NCBI GenBank assembly: GCA_022495995.1
Contig: JAFEMH010001491.1
Coordinates: 124,001-188,000 of the forward strand
Origin: Adenophora triphylla var. japonica
Lineage: Eukaryota > Streptophyta > Magnoliopsida > Asterales > Campanulaceae
Length of the DNA stretch: 64,000 nt
Direction of reading: 5' to 3'
In this document: piece after piece, positions 19,627-29,810 of the stretch
Layout: each line of letters opens with the position of its first letter
How positions within the stretch are numbered: position 1 is the first letter of the stretch
Position numbers and translations under genes: made by a program
The notes under the pieces: generated by a model
The model's database searches: none
Seen by the model: only the letters and a program-made list of their open reading frames with translations
Told to the model about the DNA's origin: nothing

Positions 19627-21303
19627 ATGTTTACATTTCAGGTCCTCTGCTTCATGGCTGGTCACTCCAAGGATAATGAATGGTATCTTGACAGTGGCTG
19701 CTCAAGACATATGATTGGAGATAGATCTTTACTTGAAGATGTCGTTGAAGCAAGTGGTCCGTCTGTAACCTTTGGTGACAACAACAAAGGAAAGACCATT
19801 GGATATGGCATTATAAGGAGAGGAAACCTAACCATTGAGAAGGTTTCTCTTAATGAAGGACTCAAGCACAACCTCCTTTCAATTTCTCAATTTTGCGACA
19901 AAGGAATGCTTTGCAACTTCACGTCATCAAACTGCTTTATCAAAGATAGCATTTCCGGCGTCACCCTACTCACAGGGATTCGTAAAAGTAATATTTACAT
20001 TATTGATCTAAATTCTGCATGTAGTATTACTAATCTCTGTTTTGTAGTTAAGAATGTGAGCGAAAATAGTTGGCTATGGCACAAGAGGTTGAGCCACTTG
20101 AACTTCAAGTATCTTGCAAAGATTGGTAGGGAAAACCTCGTTCGTAGTTTACCCAAAGTGGCTGACCACCATCCTGAGAAATGCAGTGCATGTCAACTTG
20201 GTAAGCAGTCCGCGTCGTCTTTCACCAGCAAGACCGCTCCTTCAACTTCAAGATGCTTACAACTGCTTCACATAGATTTGTTTGGACCAGTAACCACTGC
20301 CAGCATTGGAGGAAATAGATATACCTTAGTGGTGGTGGATGATTACTCAAGATATACGTGGGTTGAGATGATGATTTCCAAAGATGATTGCTATGAGATT
20401 CTCAACGCACTTTTTAGACGGCTCCAAACTCAAAAAAAAGATGACATCGTTAGTGTTCGATCAGATAATAAAACAAAATTTAAGAACAACGATGTTGCTC
20501 AGTATTGTGATGACCACGGGATTGATCACAATTTTTCAACCGCTGGTGTTCCACAACAAAATGGAGTTGTGGAAAGGAAGAATAAGACGTTGATTGAGGC
20601 TGGAAAGACAATGATATCTGAAGCGAAGCTACCTCAGTATTTTTGGGTTGAAGCAATCAATACCGCATGCTTCACTCAGAACCGCTCCATCATCAACAAA
20701 ACCTATAACAAGACTCCCTATGAGCTTTGGCGAGGAAGAACCCCCAACATTGCATTCTTCAAGATCTTTGGCTGCAAATGTTTTGTCCTCTACAACGGAA
20801 GAGAAAATAGAGGTAAATTCGGAGCTAAAGCCGACGAAGGTATTTTTGTTGGGTATGCTAAACATTCAAAAGCTTTTCGTGTTTTCAATAAAACTAGTTT
20901 AAAAATAGTTGAGTCTGTCCATGTTACTTTTGATGAGCATTCTCTCCTTGAGCCACATTTGGCTCCAAATGTTGCTGATGATTTTGTTAAGCATAATGAA
21001 ACAGGTGAACCATCTCAAACCGCACCTGATCCTCAACCGCAAAATCCAGCACCCTCAACTGAAATTCCCTCAAACCGCACCTTTGAAACCGCACCTGAAG
21101 TTCCTACTCCAGACGCAACTCCTAGGGAAGAAGAAGTTGAGAATTCCCCTATCCAGCTTATAGAACCTCTTCGTCAACTTACTTTCCATGACTTCGCTAA
21201 GGATCTAACGACGTTCCAATTGAAGATATTCAACAAACCTCAGTTCAACCAGACTTACCCCCGGAGGTTCGTGAAGTCAGCAGTCACCCCCTCACAAATG
21301 TGA
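19627..21303 (+). CDS. Copia protease and integrase ORF
   Basis: 558 codons. The aspartic protease active site is D22-S-G-C (LDSGCSRHM). The integrase zinc finger is H152, H157, C186, C189, and the catalytic triad D217 (LHIDLFGP), D280 (RSDNKTKF), E316 (NGVVERKNK) has 35-residue D-E spacing, typical DD35E. The usual D-H-G-T-E-F after the second Asp reads D-N-K-T-K-F here, an unusual change that may harm activity. The tail is rich in P/T and AACCGC. The frame ends at 21,303 and the RT frame overlaps by a few bases in a different phase, so a shift separates INT from RT. The start used is simply the first Met of the open frame; the true frame would continue from gag. Confidence 0.9.
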   Translation: MFTFQVLCFMAGHSKDNEWYLDSGCSRHMIGDRSLLEDVVEASGPSVTFGDNNKGKTIGYGIIRRGNLTIEKVSLNEGLKHNLLSISQFCDKGMLCNFTSSNCFIKDSISGVTLLTGIRKSNIYIIDLNSACSITNLCFVVKNVSENSWLWHKRLSHLNFKYLAKIGRENLVRSLPKVADHHPEKCSACQLGKQSASSFTSKTAPSTSRCLQLLHIDLFGPVTTASIGGNRYTLVVVDDYSRYTWVEMMISKDDCYEILNALFRRLQTQKKDDIVSVRSDNKTKFKNNDVAQYCDDHGIDHNFSTAGVPQQNGVVERKNKTLIEAGKTMISEAKLPQYFWVEAINTACFTQNRSIINKTYNKTPYELWRGRTPNIAFFKIFGCKCFVLYNGRENRGKFGAKADEGIFVGYAKHSKAFRVFNKTSLKIVESVHVTFDEHSLLEPHLAPNVADDFVKHNETGEPSQTAPDPQPQNPAPSTEIPSNRTFETAPEVPTPDATPREEEVENSPIQLIEPLRQLTFHDFAKDLTTFQLKIFNKPQFNQTYPRRFVKSAVTPSQM

Positions 21304-22905
21304 TTGGTGATCTGTTTTCCGGTGTTCAAACAAGAAGATCAAATTATGACGAGCATACTTCTCTTTTATCTCAAGTTGAACCCAAGAAGATTGATGAAGC
21401 ACTCCAAGATTCCAGTTGGGTCGTTGCCATGCAAGAAGAACTCAACCAGTTTGAAAGATGCAAGGTCTGGACTTTGGTGCCTAGACCTCAGGATCAAGGA
21501 GTGATAGGAACTAAGTGGGTATTTAGGAATAAGATGGATGAGAATGAAAGCATCACTAGGAATAAAGCAAGGTTGGTTGCACAAGGATATAGGCAAGAAG
21601 AAGGAATTGATTATGATGAAACCTTTGCTCCAGTTGCAAGATTGGAAGCTATCAGAATTTTCTTAGCCTACGCCTCTTTCAAGCGTTTCAAGTTATATCA
21701 AATGGACGTAAAGAGTGCATTCCTCAACGGCGAACTACAAGAGACCGTGTATGTTGCCCAACCACCTGGATTTGAAGACTCCAAATTTCCCAATCATGTC
21801 TACAAACTCCAGAAAGCTTTGTATGGACTTAAGCAAGCTCCAAGGGCATGGTATGAGACTCTTTCTAAATTTTTACTAGAAAAAGGATTTAAACGTGGTA
21901 AAATTGATACAACTCTTTTTATTGCCAAATATAATGAGCATACTTTACTTGTTCAAATATATGTCGATGATATTATTTTTGGTTCTACTAATGAGTTACT
22001 TTGTAAGCATTTCGAAAAGCTAATGAAAAGCAAGTTTGAGATGAGCATGATGGGAGAATTAACATTCTTCCTCGGGCTTCAAATCAAGCAATGCGAAGAA
22101 GGTATTTTCCTCAGCCAAGCCAAATACACCAAGGAGTTGATAAAGAAGTTTGGATTAGAAAATGCTAAAGCATATGATACTCCTATGGCCACCGGCAATA
22201 AGCTAGATAAGGATCTCAAAGGTAAGAAAATTGATCAGACTTTATATCGAGGTATGATCGGCTCATTACTTTACTTAGCGCTAGTAGGCCGGATATCATG
22301 TTTAGTGTACGTGTATGTGCTCGCTATCAAGCAGATCCTAGAAAAGCACATCTTATTGCAGTCAAGCGTATAATCCGCTATTTATCTGGAACCACTAACC
22401 TTGGACTTTGGTATTCCAAAGATTCGAACTTCGATCTTGTAGGTTATTCAGATGCAGATTATGCAGCTTGTACTATTGACAGGAAAAGCACTAGTGGTAC
22501 TTGTCATTTCCTTGGGAATAGACTAGTTGCTTGGGCCAGCAAGAAGCAAGCTTCAGTTTCAGTGTCAACCACGGAAATTTGAGTATATTGATCTTTGGTA
22601 GTTGTTGCTGTCAAATCCTTTGGATGAAGCAGCAATTGGTGGACTATGGAATTGAAGAAGGAAATTGCCCGATCATGTGCGACAACACTTCAACAATTTC
22701 AGTCTCCAACAACCCTGTCATGCATTCCAAGACCAAGCATATAGATATCAAGTATCATTTCCTCAAAGACCATGTGGAGAAGAGGAATATCCATTTAGAG
22801 TACGTGGGGACAGACAACCAGATTGCTGATATCCTCACTAAGGCTCTTGACTCCAAGAGATTTTCTTTCCTCAGAGGAGAAATGGGTATGCTTGAACTTA
22901 AATAA
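21300..22905 (+). pseudogene. Copia reverse transcriptase and RNase H, frame-shifted
   Basis: [47 protein letters not shown] and the catalytic YVDDII (about 21,960). The frame is lost at about 22,285 ([12 protein letters not shown]). It resumes as [25 protein letters not shown] (RNase H, 22,298-22,582), is lost again at the STTE motif (about 22,575), and resumes as KTKHIDIKYHFLKDHV..QIADILTKAL to 22,905. At least two shifts mean no full-length polymerase can be made from this copy without correction. Confidence 0.9.
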
Positions 22906-23366
22906 ATTCCATATTTTTTATTAGCTAACTTGGTTGTTGAGTATAGTTTCAAATCCACTATTGAACCGCGTGTACCAAACCGCAAGTATATCCAACCGCA
23001 CTGCAGCCAACCGCTTCATTCAAAACCGCATGCTGCAGCTCAACCGCTTGGATCTCAACCGCATTTCAACTTGGAGTATTTTCTATCTTTACTTACAGTT
23101 ATTTATTTTAAAAAAAAAAACTGTTCAAATTCTTTTATTTATTTTTCAGTCCTTATTTTTTCTTTAAGGGTTTATTTGCAAATGTTTTCCCACGAAAATT
23201 TAAATTTTGAGAGCATTCAATGCAAAGGGAACATTAGCATTAAATGGCCTTCATGTCAGCCGTCATTGGTTGATGTGATAAAGCTGAAAGGGTGCATGTT
23301 TGGCAATGATTCACTGAGTTGGTGAGTTAGTATGTCCTTTCAACTGCCAAACCCTAAACCCTTTCC
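22906..23366 (+). other. Spacer between pol and the extra gene, with a phased AACCGC cluster
   Basis: Seven AACCGC copies start at 22,964, 22,978, 22,994, 23,009, 23,024, 23,042 and 23,057, steps of 14-18 bp. The rest is AT-rich, with GTGACCT-free promoter-like sequence and TAAACCCTAAACCC (about 23,348) shortly before a TATA box. Confidence 0.75.
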
Positions 23367-23374
23367 TATAAATA
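23367..23374 (+). promoter_or_regulatory. Internal TATA box in front of the extra gene
   Basis: TATAAATA in CCTATAAATAGAAGAC. It is followed at the expected distance by a CT-rich leader (TCTTCTCTCTCTGGCACC; CTTTCTCTCTCTAACC) and an ATG at 23,510. It lies about 460 bp past the pol stop and 5 kb before the 3' LTR, so it is not the LTR promoter. Confidence 0.65.
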
Positions 23375-23509
23375 GAAGACATACCTTACCTTTTCAAACT
23401 TTTCAACTGTCTTCTCTCTCTGGCACCGTACCTTTGTCAGTTTCTCTACCAACTCACTTTCTCTCTCTAACCTTCAAAAATTCATAAATCTTTAAGCTTT
23501 TCTTCATCA

Positions 23510-26500
23510 ATGGCACCCAAACCCATTGAAGACATGGTATGATTTCTTAAACCTAAACTCATTAATCTTCTGCAAATCATATGTGTTTTATTACTTTTCT
23601 GCCATTGTTGAAAAGCTTCAAAGCTTCGAACTCCCATAACTGATTTTTGTTCATATATGCTTCATTTCTTGATCATTTTTGATGAAATTTGTTAGGTTAT
23701 GTTCGGATTATGATTATATGTTTGATTATGCACTTTGTTTCATGATCAATACACATATTGAGCACTGATTTTGAATTTAAAACTTTCTAAGTTTCGAAAC
23801 CCACTTTATGATTTTTACATTTTCTGGGTGATTCTGAGTAAAGTAGATGTTTTTATTGTTAAAATTGTTAATCTACTGCTCAATGTGATCATTTTGACAT
23901 GTTATTTGTTCATTTTGGTTAACATTTTTCAAATCTTGGTTCTTGGTGTTCTTCGTGTTCTTCATGCATTCATATGAATGTTCATCTCCATTTTCAGAAT
24001 AGTTCTTATGTTTTGGTTTGACCTAATTTTCAAACTTGTTTGTCCATACTTAGAAAATTTCTGAAAAATTTTGCCTATTGCATGTTTGAACCGCATCATT
24101 ATGAACTGCATGCTATGTTTTGAAACCGCACTTATAGTTGCTTATTTCTTGTTTCAAAACCGCATTACATGAACCGCATGTTTTTCTCTCGTCAACCGCA
24201 TGATGAAAACCGCACTTCTATTTCTTTGCAACCGCATGCCTTGTTTTCAAAAACCGCATATAAAATCTTTTGAAACCGCATGCTGAAAATTACTTGAGTG
24301 TTACTAAGTATATAGGCTGGAAACCAAGCCCTTCCTCTCTAAACACCGCTTGCAGTGTGGGATAACCTTGGATTACAATGCCACGTACTAAGTAAATACA
24401 CTTTTGTATTTTTCCTATCTGTTCCCCTACCTGTGTTCACAGTTTCCTTGAGGTTTGGAAATTATCTTTTCCAAAACCGCACTATTGCCAACCGCATGTG
24501 TGCACCAAACCGCTTGTGAACTGTGAAGTTACTAAATTGTTCTAACTTGTGTGTTTTCTTTGTAGAATACCAAGTATTTCCTGCCAGGTTGGGAGATAAA
24601 TGAACCAGAGTTACAGTCTGATGCTCTGGGAAGAGAGATGATGAGGAAAATGCAAGCTTCTGGAATCCTTCCCTTATTCAACAAGAAGCAAACATATACC
24701 ATCCCTTCATTCATTGACCAATTTTATGAAACCGCTGTGAAGGGAGAGACTGAACTTTTTGATGGTACCAAGATTCCCAGCTTAGTGGGAATTGTTGAAG
24801 AATTTAAGGTCTCAATTGATTATTTGGACATCAGAAGCACCTACGATTTCCATGTCTCTGGTGCCCCTGTTGAAGTTTCTCAGGAGGTTCAAGATGCTAC
24901 CTGTTCAACTCTGACAGGAAAGCTAGATTCTCTTTCTGGCCATTACAAAACTACGCCAAGGAGAGATTTTGGTGAGATTATGAGCCATCTCTGTTATCTT
25001 GTAGGGAAGTCTGTGTGTGGGAAGACTGGAAACCACAACAACTTCACCTCTTCCCAATGGCAGTATTGTTGTGCCATCTTCAACGGCATGAAGCTCCATT
25101 GGCCCAAGATTCTGATGAGAGAGATTGCTAGCAGCATAGATGCGTATCAGCTAAAGGTCAAGAATGAGAAGATCAGATAGAGACCTTTTGGGAGAGTGCT
25201 GACCGCAATCTTTGGGAACTATCAGCATCCCGAGTAGCTTAGGATTGCCACCCCAGAATTATGTGTCAATTTGAGGTATTGAAGAATCCTTTGGCCTAAA
25301 AGCTATGCATTCCTTCAGAAGATCTTTTGGGAATGATGATTATAAAGCCATATATGATGCTGATACTTCTCAAAATAAGGAGATGTACGTAGAGATGAAT
25401 CCTGCTACTGCTTCAACCGCGCTTGGGAAAGCAATGAAGAAGGCTTCAAGGAAGAGAAAAAGTCCTACCAAACCGCTCCCTAAGTCAGCTTCAACCGCTC
25501 CCACTCAACCGCGTGGTTCAGCTGGTGCAGGCCCAAGCCAGAAGAGGCCAAGGAAAGAGAAAGAGAAAGAGAAGATGTCCCTTATTGATGAGGATGATGA
25601 AGAAGAGGAAGAAGATAATACCATTGCTCCATTAGTGGCCAGGGCTAAGAAGGCCAAGCAGACTCAGATTGATCTGGCCAAGATGACTGATGAGGAGCTG
25701 TTAATCTTTTACAAAGCTGAATTTGAGAGACTTGAGAGGGAAAGGGCTGAGAGGGAAGCAGCCAAAGGAAAATCCAAGGATCCAATTCCCCAACCGCCTC
25801 CTTCTAAACCGCCCCAAACCCAACCGCCTCCTTCTAAACCGCCCCAAACCCAACCGCTTGTTCAAACCCCTCCTCAATCTCTCATCCATTCCCATCAACC
25901 ATCCCATGAAAAATCCCCTGCCAAAGCCCCAACTCCTGAACCGCATTCTCCTCCCCAACCGCAAAGAGCTGCAACCGCTCAAGGGGAGAAACCAAAGAGG
26001 GTTAAGCAAATAGCCCAGAAAAGAACCCCTATCAAAGGCCCCAAACGCTTCTTGCACCGCGTTTCCAAACAACCAACTCCTTCTCCACCTTCATCCCACT
26101 CATCTTCAACCTCAAATTCATCTTCTTCCAAATCCACTTCTTCCTCAAGCCAATACAAATCCCAAACTCCCTCACCTCAGAAAACAAACCGCTCCCCATC
26201 TATCCAAAATTCCAATCGCGCCCAATCACCACCTTACTCACATCACACTCCAGCCATCTCTATTTCAAACCTTAACCGCGACAGAACACCATCCCCTAAC
26301 CGCGTCAATACTCCTCCACCTCCTGAATATTCCCCCCAACATAAATCCCCTACTTCTGACCGCCTTCCAACCCCACCTCCTTAAACCTCACCCATCCAAC
26401 AAAGAACCCCTCCTGTTTCAGTTCATACCTATCACACCAGTTCCTCCTCTGATTCTAACCCAATCACTTCTGGAATTCCTACTTCTAACATTCCTCCTCC

Positions 26501-27806
26501 TCCAACAGCACCTATATCAACCGCACCAATTCCTTCCATACCACTTTCAATCGCACCTACTACCTTACCCCAAACACTACCCATACATCCCTCAACCGCT
26601 TCACAATTCACTGTCCCAGCCACACGTATATTCCAAACCCTTCTATCCCCTTTACCTCAAACCGCCCCTATAACCCAATCTCAACCGCCTCCCTCAATTA
26701 CCCAAATTCCATCCATTCCAACCGCCCCTTCAGACTACCTTCAAATTCTTTCCACCCTCCAACTGATTCAATCACAGTTGGTTGTAAACCAAGGCCATAT
26801 GCTTAAACTTATTAAATCTAACCTAGCCTTAACCGCATCCAATGCCAACCTTGAAGCCTCCAACCGCAACCTTCTTTTCAAAGTGGACTCTCAAGCCACT
26901 GAATTGGCAATCATGAAAGCCCAATTGATTGATGCCATTAAGGGGGAGAGAGTTTCCACAGAGGCTGTCAAAACCGCAGCTACTGAGTGCTTTCAAGCTT
27001 TCAGAGAAGATCTAGCCACTGGAGTACTCAAAGCCTTGGGTGATGCGGTTTCAAAAACTCAACTCCAAGAGATGCTCTCCAAGCTATCTGATGAGTTTGT
27101 TTCTTCAACCAACGCTGCTCTGGTATCCTTCATGAAAACCCTTGAAGATTCCCATCCTCAACCGCAACCGCAGCAAGCATCCACCTCACCGCCTTACTCA
27201 AACCGCCTTGGATGCCTGCAGCCTCAAGATTTTCAATGAATTGGACTCCCTCAAAAGCGTAATCAATGTTGATCTCAACATAGTGGGAGACAGGCCTCAA
27301 GGAGCAAGTCAAATCCTTTGATGATGATATATCTTTCAGGTTTGAAAACCTCAAGGCCGGTTTCAACCTCAAGCCGGACAACTCCATAAAGGAATTGAAG
27401 TCCAACCCGATCAGAATCGTTGACTTGGATCCATTGAGAGATGCTCTATCTACTCAAACAAAGGACTATCTGTGATGAGATCTTCACCTTTTTCAATTCT
27501 TTGAAAGCCAGTTTTGAAGCCTTCTCCACTCAGATCAAGGATAGTGTTGATGCCAACTCAAGATCAGTTGATGCTGTTGGAACTGCTGCTGCTGAATCTG
27601 TAACCGCTCTCAGAACTGTTGAAACTACTCTTCCAAGGCAGGTTGAAGACCTCAGAGCTTTAAGAAGAAATATCAGAGGTGAAAGCTCAGCCTTCAGACC
27701 ATCAGGACCGCAGTTGCCCAACCAGGAAGTGAATCAACCAAGAGAGCAACCGCGTCATCAACATCAACCGCATCATCATCATCAGCACCAACCGCGTCAG
27801 CACTAG
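23510..27806 (+). pseudogene. Extra (third) gene of the copia element, intron-containing, lesioned
   Basis: Proposed exon 1 is 23,510-23,536 (MAPKPIEDM), donor ATG|gtatga. The intron is 1,029 bp, and the acceptor tttgtag|AATACC at 24,566 keeps phase. Exon 2 reads NTKYFLPGWEINEPELQS, then QTYTIPSFIDQFYETAVKGE and SQWQYCCAIFNGMKLHWP. A stop at 25,178-25,180, further lesions up to 25,300 and a TAA at 26,382 break an otherwise continuous frame to 27,239. The order is a globular N-terminal part loosely like plant retrotransposon 'transposon protein' domains, a Lys/acidic segment (EDDEEEEEDN), a long Pro/Ser-rich part, then a coiled coil (LTASNANLEASNRNLLFKV). After another shift a helix-rich part ends in a Q/P/H tail (27,441-27,806). 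In SIRE1-type elements an envelope-like ORF with Pro-rich and coiled parts sits here. I see no clear signal peptide, so I do not call it an envelope. Confidence 0.6.
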
Positions 27807-28338
27807 GACCGCTCTTCATTGTAACTTCTTTGTCCTTTGTGCTGAACTACTTTTGTTTTATTGGACTGCACTTCATGTATTCTCCTTTGTCCAACTTCTT
27901 TTTGTTTGTGTAACCTTGTAATTTTCCTTCATTCCTGTACTTGTAATCATCTTGGGAATTAATGGAAATTGCATCATGGTTCCAAAACTTTGTTCATTCA
28001 AACTGCTTGTTTGTAGAACAATGAAACCGCTTATGGTTTATAACCTTATTCAAATATTTTCTAACTTAAAATCATAAATTTGAAATGAAGGTTAAACATT
28101 CAGTTTAAACCGCACTTTGAACTTAAACTCATAATTTTAAGTGCACTGAATGCATTTCTATACTTTCCATGCTGTAAGTTTTTATCTTTCAGATAGTATA
28201 GAAATCTATAGCTTAAGCTAAGTGTGTGCATTGACTTGGGACATGAATTACCATGTTAATTCTTATGGACATGTTTTTACCAAGTACAATGTTTGCTTTA
28301 GTTATAGTAGGTAATGGCATCAATCAAATAGGGGAGAT
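27807..28338 (+). promoter_or_regulatory. 3' untranslated region and polypurine tract of the copia element
   Basis: AT-rich, with two AACCGC copies. The polypurine tract AATAGGGGAGAT ends at 28,338, directly before the 3' LTR. Confidence 0.8.
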
Positions 28339-29810
28339 TGTTGGGTATGCATGTTTTAACCCTCCTATTTTGTATTAGATTTGATTGATACCATAACCTC
28401 CTGTCTATTTTAAGGACTTTAGGACCCTATGTAATGAAGCTTAGACTTCAATTTTTTAGCTAAGTCCATTCTATAGAATAGGTTAAATTTAGGCTTGAAG
28501 ACTGGCACAAGACTCATTGGATCTAAGGATATGCAGTTCAGAAGTTCAAAACTGCCTAATGGAATTCTTGGTTAAGAACCGCTCCACGAACTCCAAGCAG
28601 TAAACCGCCTTGTTGAACCGCACATGCAACCGCATTGCAGTTCCAAATCTCAAACCGCACTGAAGGATCCTCAACACTGGTGAAACCGCTCTTGTCAAAC
28701 CGCTCCTCACCAACCGCATCCAATGATTGGCTACTTGAAGTGAACCACTTTTTATCCGTTGGAATCCACGTCAGCAATATCAAAAGTCAACCACCAAATC
28801 TTGTCACGTGATTCAATGTCAGAGAAGATCTGCAAGGATCTTGAAAAGGTGACAGGTGTCCTAACCTCATTGCTTGCACTGAGCCTGATCAGCTTTATCT
28901 GCAGCAGCTGTACCAAAGGACAAAAGTGGATATTGTGGACCAATAGGATTGCATCAAGTACTGTCCTTACACAGCTGTATCCAACGGCTAGTTTCTTGAT
29001 GCTTGGGTATAAATACCCCTAATCTTCACCATTTGAAGATTGCTTGAAATTGAGAAATTGCTGTGTTCATAAGAAGTTGAAGCTCTGCCCAGAAATTCTT
29101 AGTCCTTTGAATCTTCATCTTCATACTTCAAGAAATATTTCCCAGCCCAGAAATCAAGCCTCAACACATTCAAGAATCATTGAGCTCTACATCTCACAGA
29201 TTTAAAGAGCCTTGATCTTGAACACACACACACACACACCTCACTTGTTTTAATCACATAGATTATACATTTGAGATACACTGGTTATAGTCTAGGATTT
29301 GTTCTTCATAGAAAAGATTTTATTGTACTTTGTAATCTCTCAAATACTTAATATAAAATCTCTTAGAAATCCAAGACTAACCATCTTGGTAGTGGACGTA
29401 GATCGTTTATCGATTGAACCACTCCAAATCACTTGCTCTTATATTTCTGCATTTATATTTCCTGTGATTACTAATTATTTATCTCTATCTCTGTTTGATC
29501 TTATTTTAGTTATCCATTATTGTGAAATAGTGTTTGGAGTTAACATTGTCAAAAATACACGTGTTTGTAAAATTGTTCTTACCAAAACCGCATATCAAAA
29601 CCGCATTTTACAAACCGCCTCTAAAACCGCTTTACACTCTATTATTCCGCTGTGCATTTTACATCATCACTTGCAGTCTATTATCAACTACAAGAGGATT
29701 TTGTAAGCAAGAGGTTTTGTTTTTTAAAAGAGGGCAAAAAATTTCAAACAGCTATTCACCCCCCCCCTCTAGCTGTATTTTCACCATTGTTGCCACCTTT
29801 GGGACCAACA
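28339..29810 (+). repeat. 3' LTR of the copia element
   Basis: Same length as the 5' LTR. By eye it differs at about 20-25 positions, among them AACCGC to AACTGC at about 28,550 (5' copy AAAACCGCC, 3' copy AAAACTGCC). TATA at 29,008-29,015. Confidence 0.95.

Larger units (their letters stand above)
15900..29640 (+). repeat. Dispersed hexamer AACCGC, about 90 copies on the + strand
   Basis: My reading count is about 12 in the 5' LTR, 11 from gag to RT, 7 in the post-pol spacer, 12 in the intron of the extra gene, 32 in its coding part, 2 in the 3' UTR and 13 in the 3' LTR. The complement GCGGTT is seen only two or three times. In coding parts it is read in all three frames (NR, TA, QP/KP). 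Random expectation for one hexamer in 14.1 kb is about 3-4. Confidence 0.85.
15694..29810 (+). mobile_element. Complete 14.1-kb Ty1/copia LTR retrotransposon, Sirevirus-like layout
   Basis: Two LTRs of 1,472 bp each, a target duplication GCTTC (15,689-15,693 and 29,811-29,815), a primer-binding site matching initiator tRNA-Met, a polypurine tract, gag with a zinc knuckle, and PR-INT-RT-RH in copia order. About 4.3 kb of extra gene follows pol. Length, long LTRs, coiled-coil gag extension and a third ORF after RNase H are Sirevirus traits; the lineage call is by layout, not phylogeny. By eye the LTRs differ at roughly 20-25 positions (about 1.5%), so insertion is fairly recent, yet every ORF group has frame lesions. 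It is inserted in the leader of minus-strand Tat element 3. Confidence 0.92.

Noticed and set aside
24060..24520. Telomere-like repeat in the copia intron
   Set aside because: The motif is AACCGC, not AAACCCT, and copies are separated by unrelated sequence.
23510..27806. Calling the third ORF a true envelope gene
   Set aside because: No signal peptide or clear membrane anchor is visible in the readable parts; layout alone is not enough.
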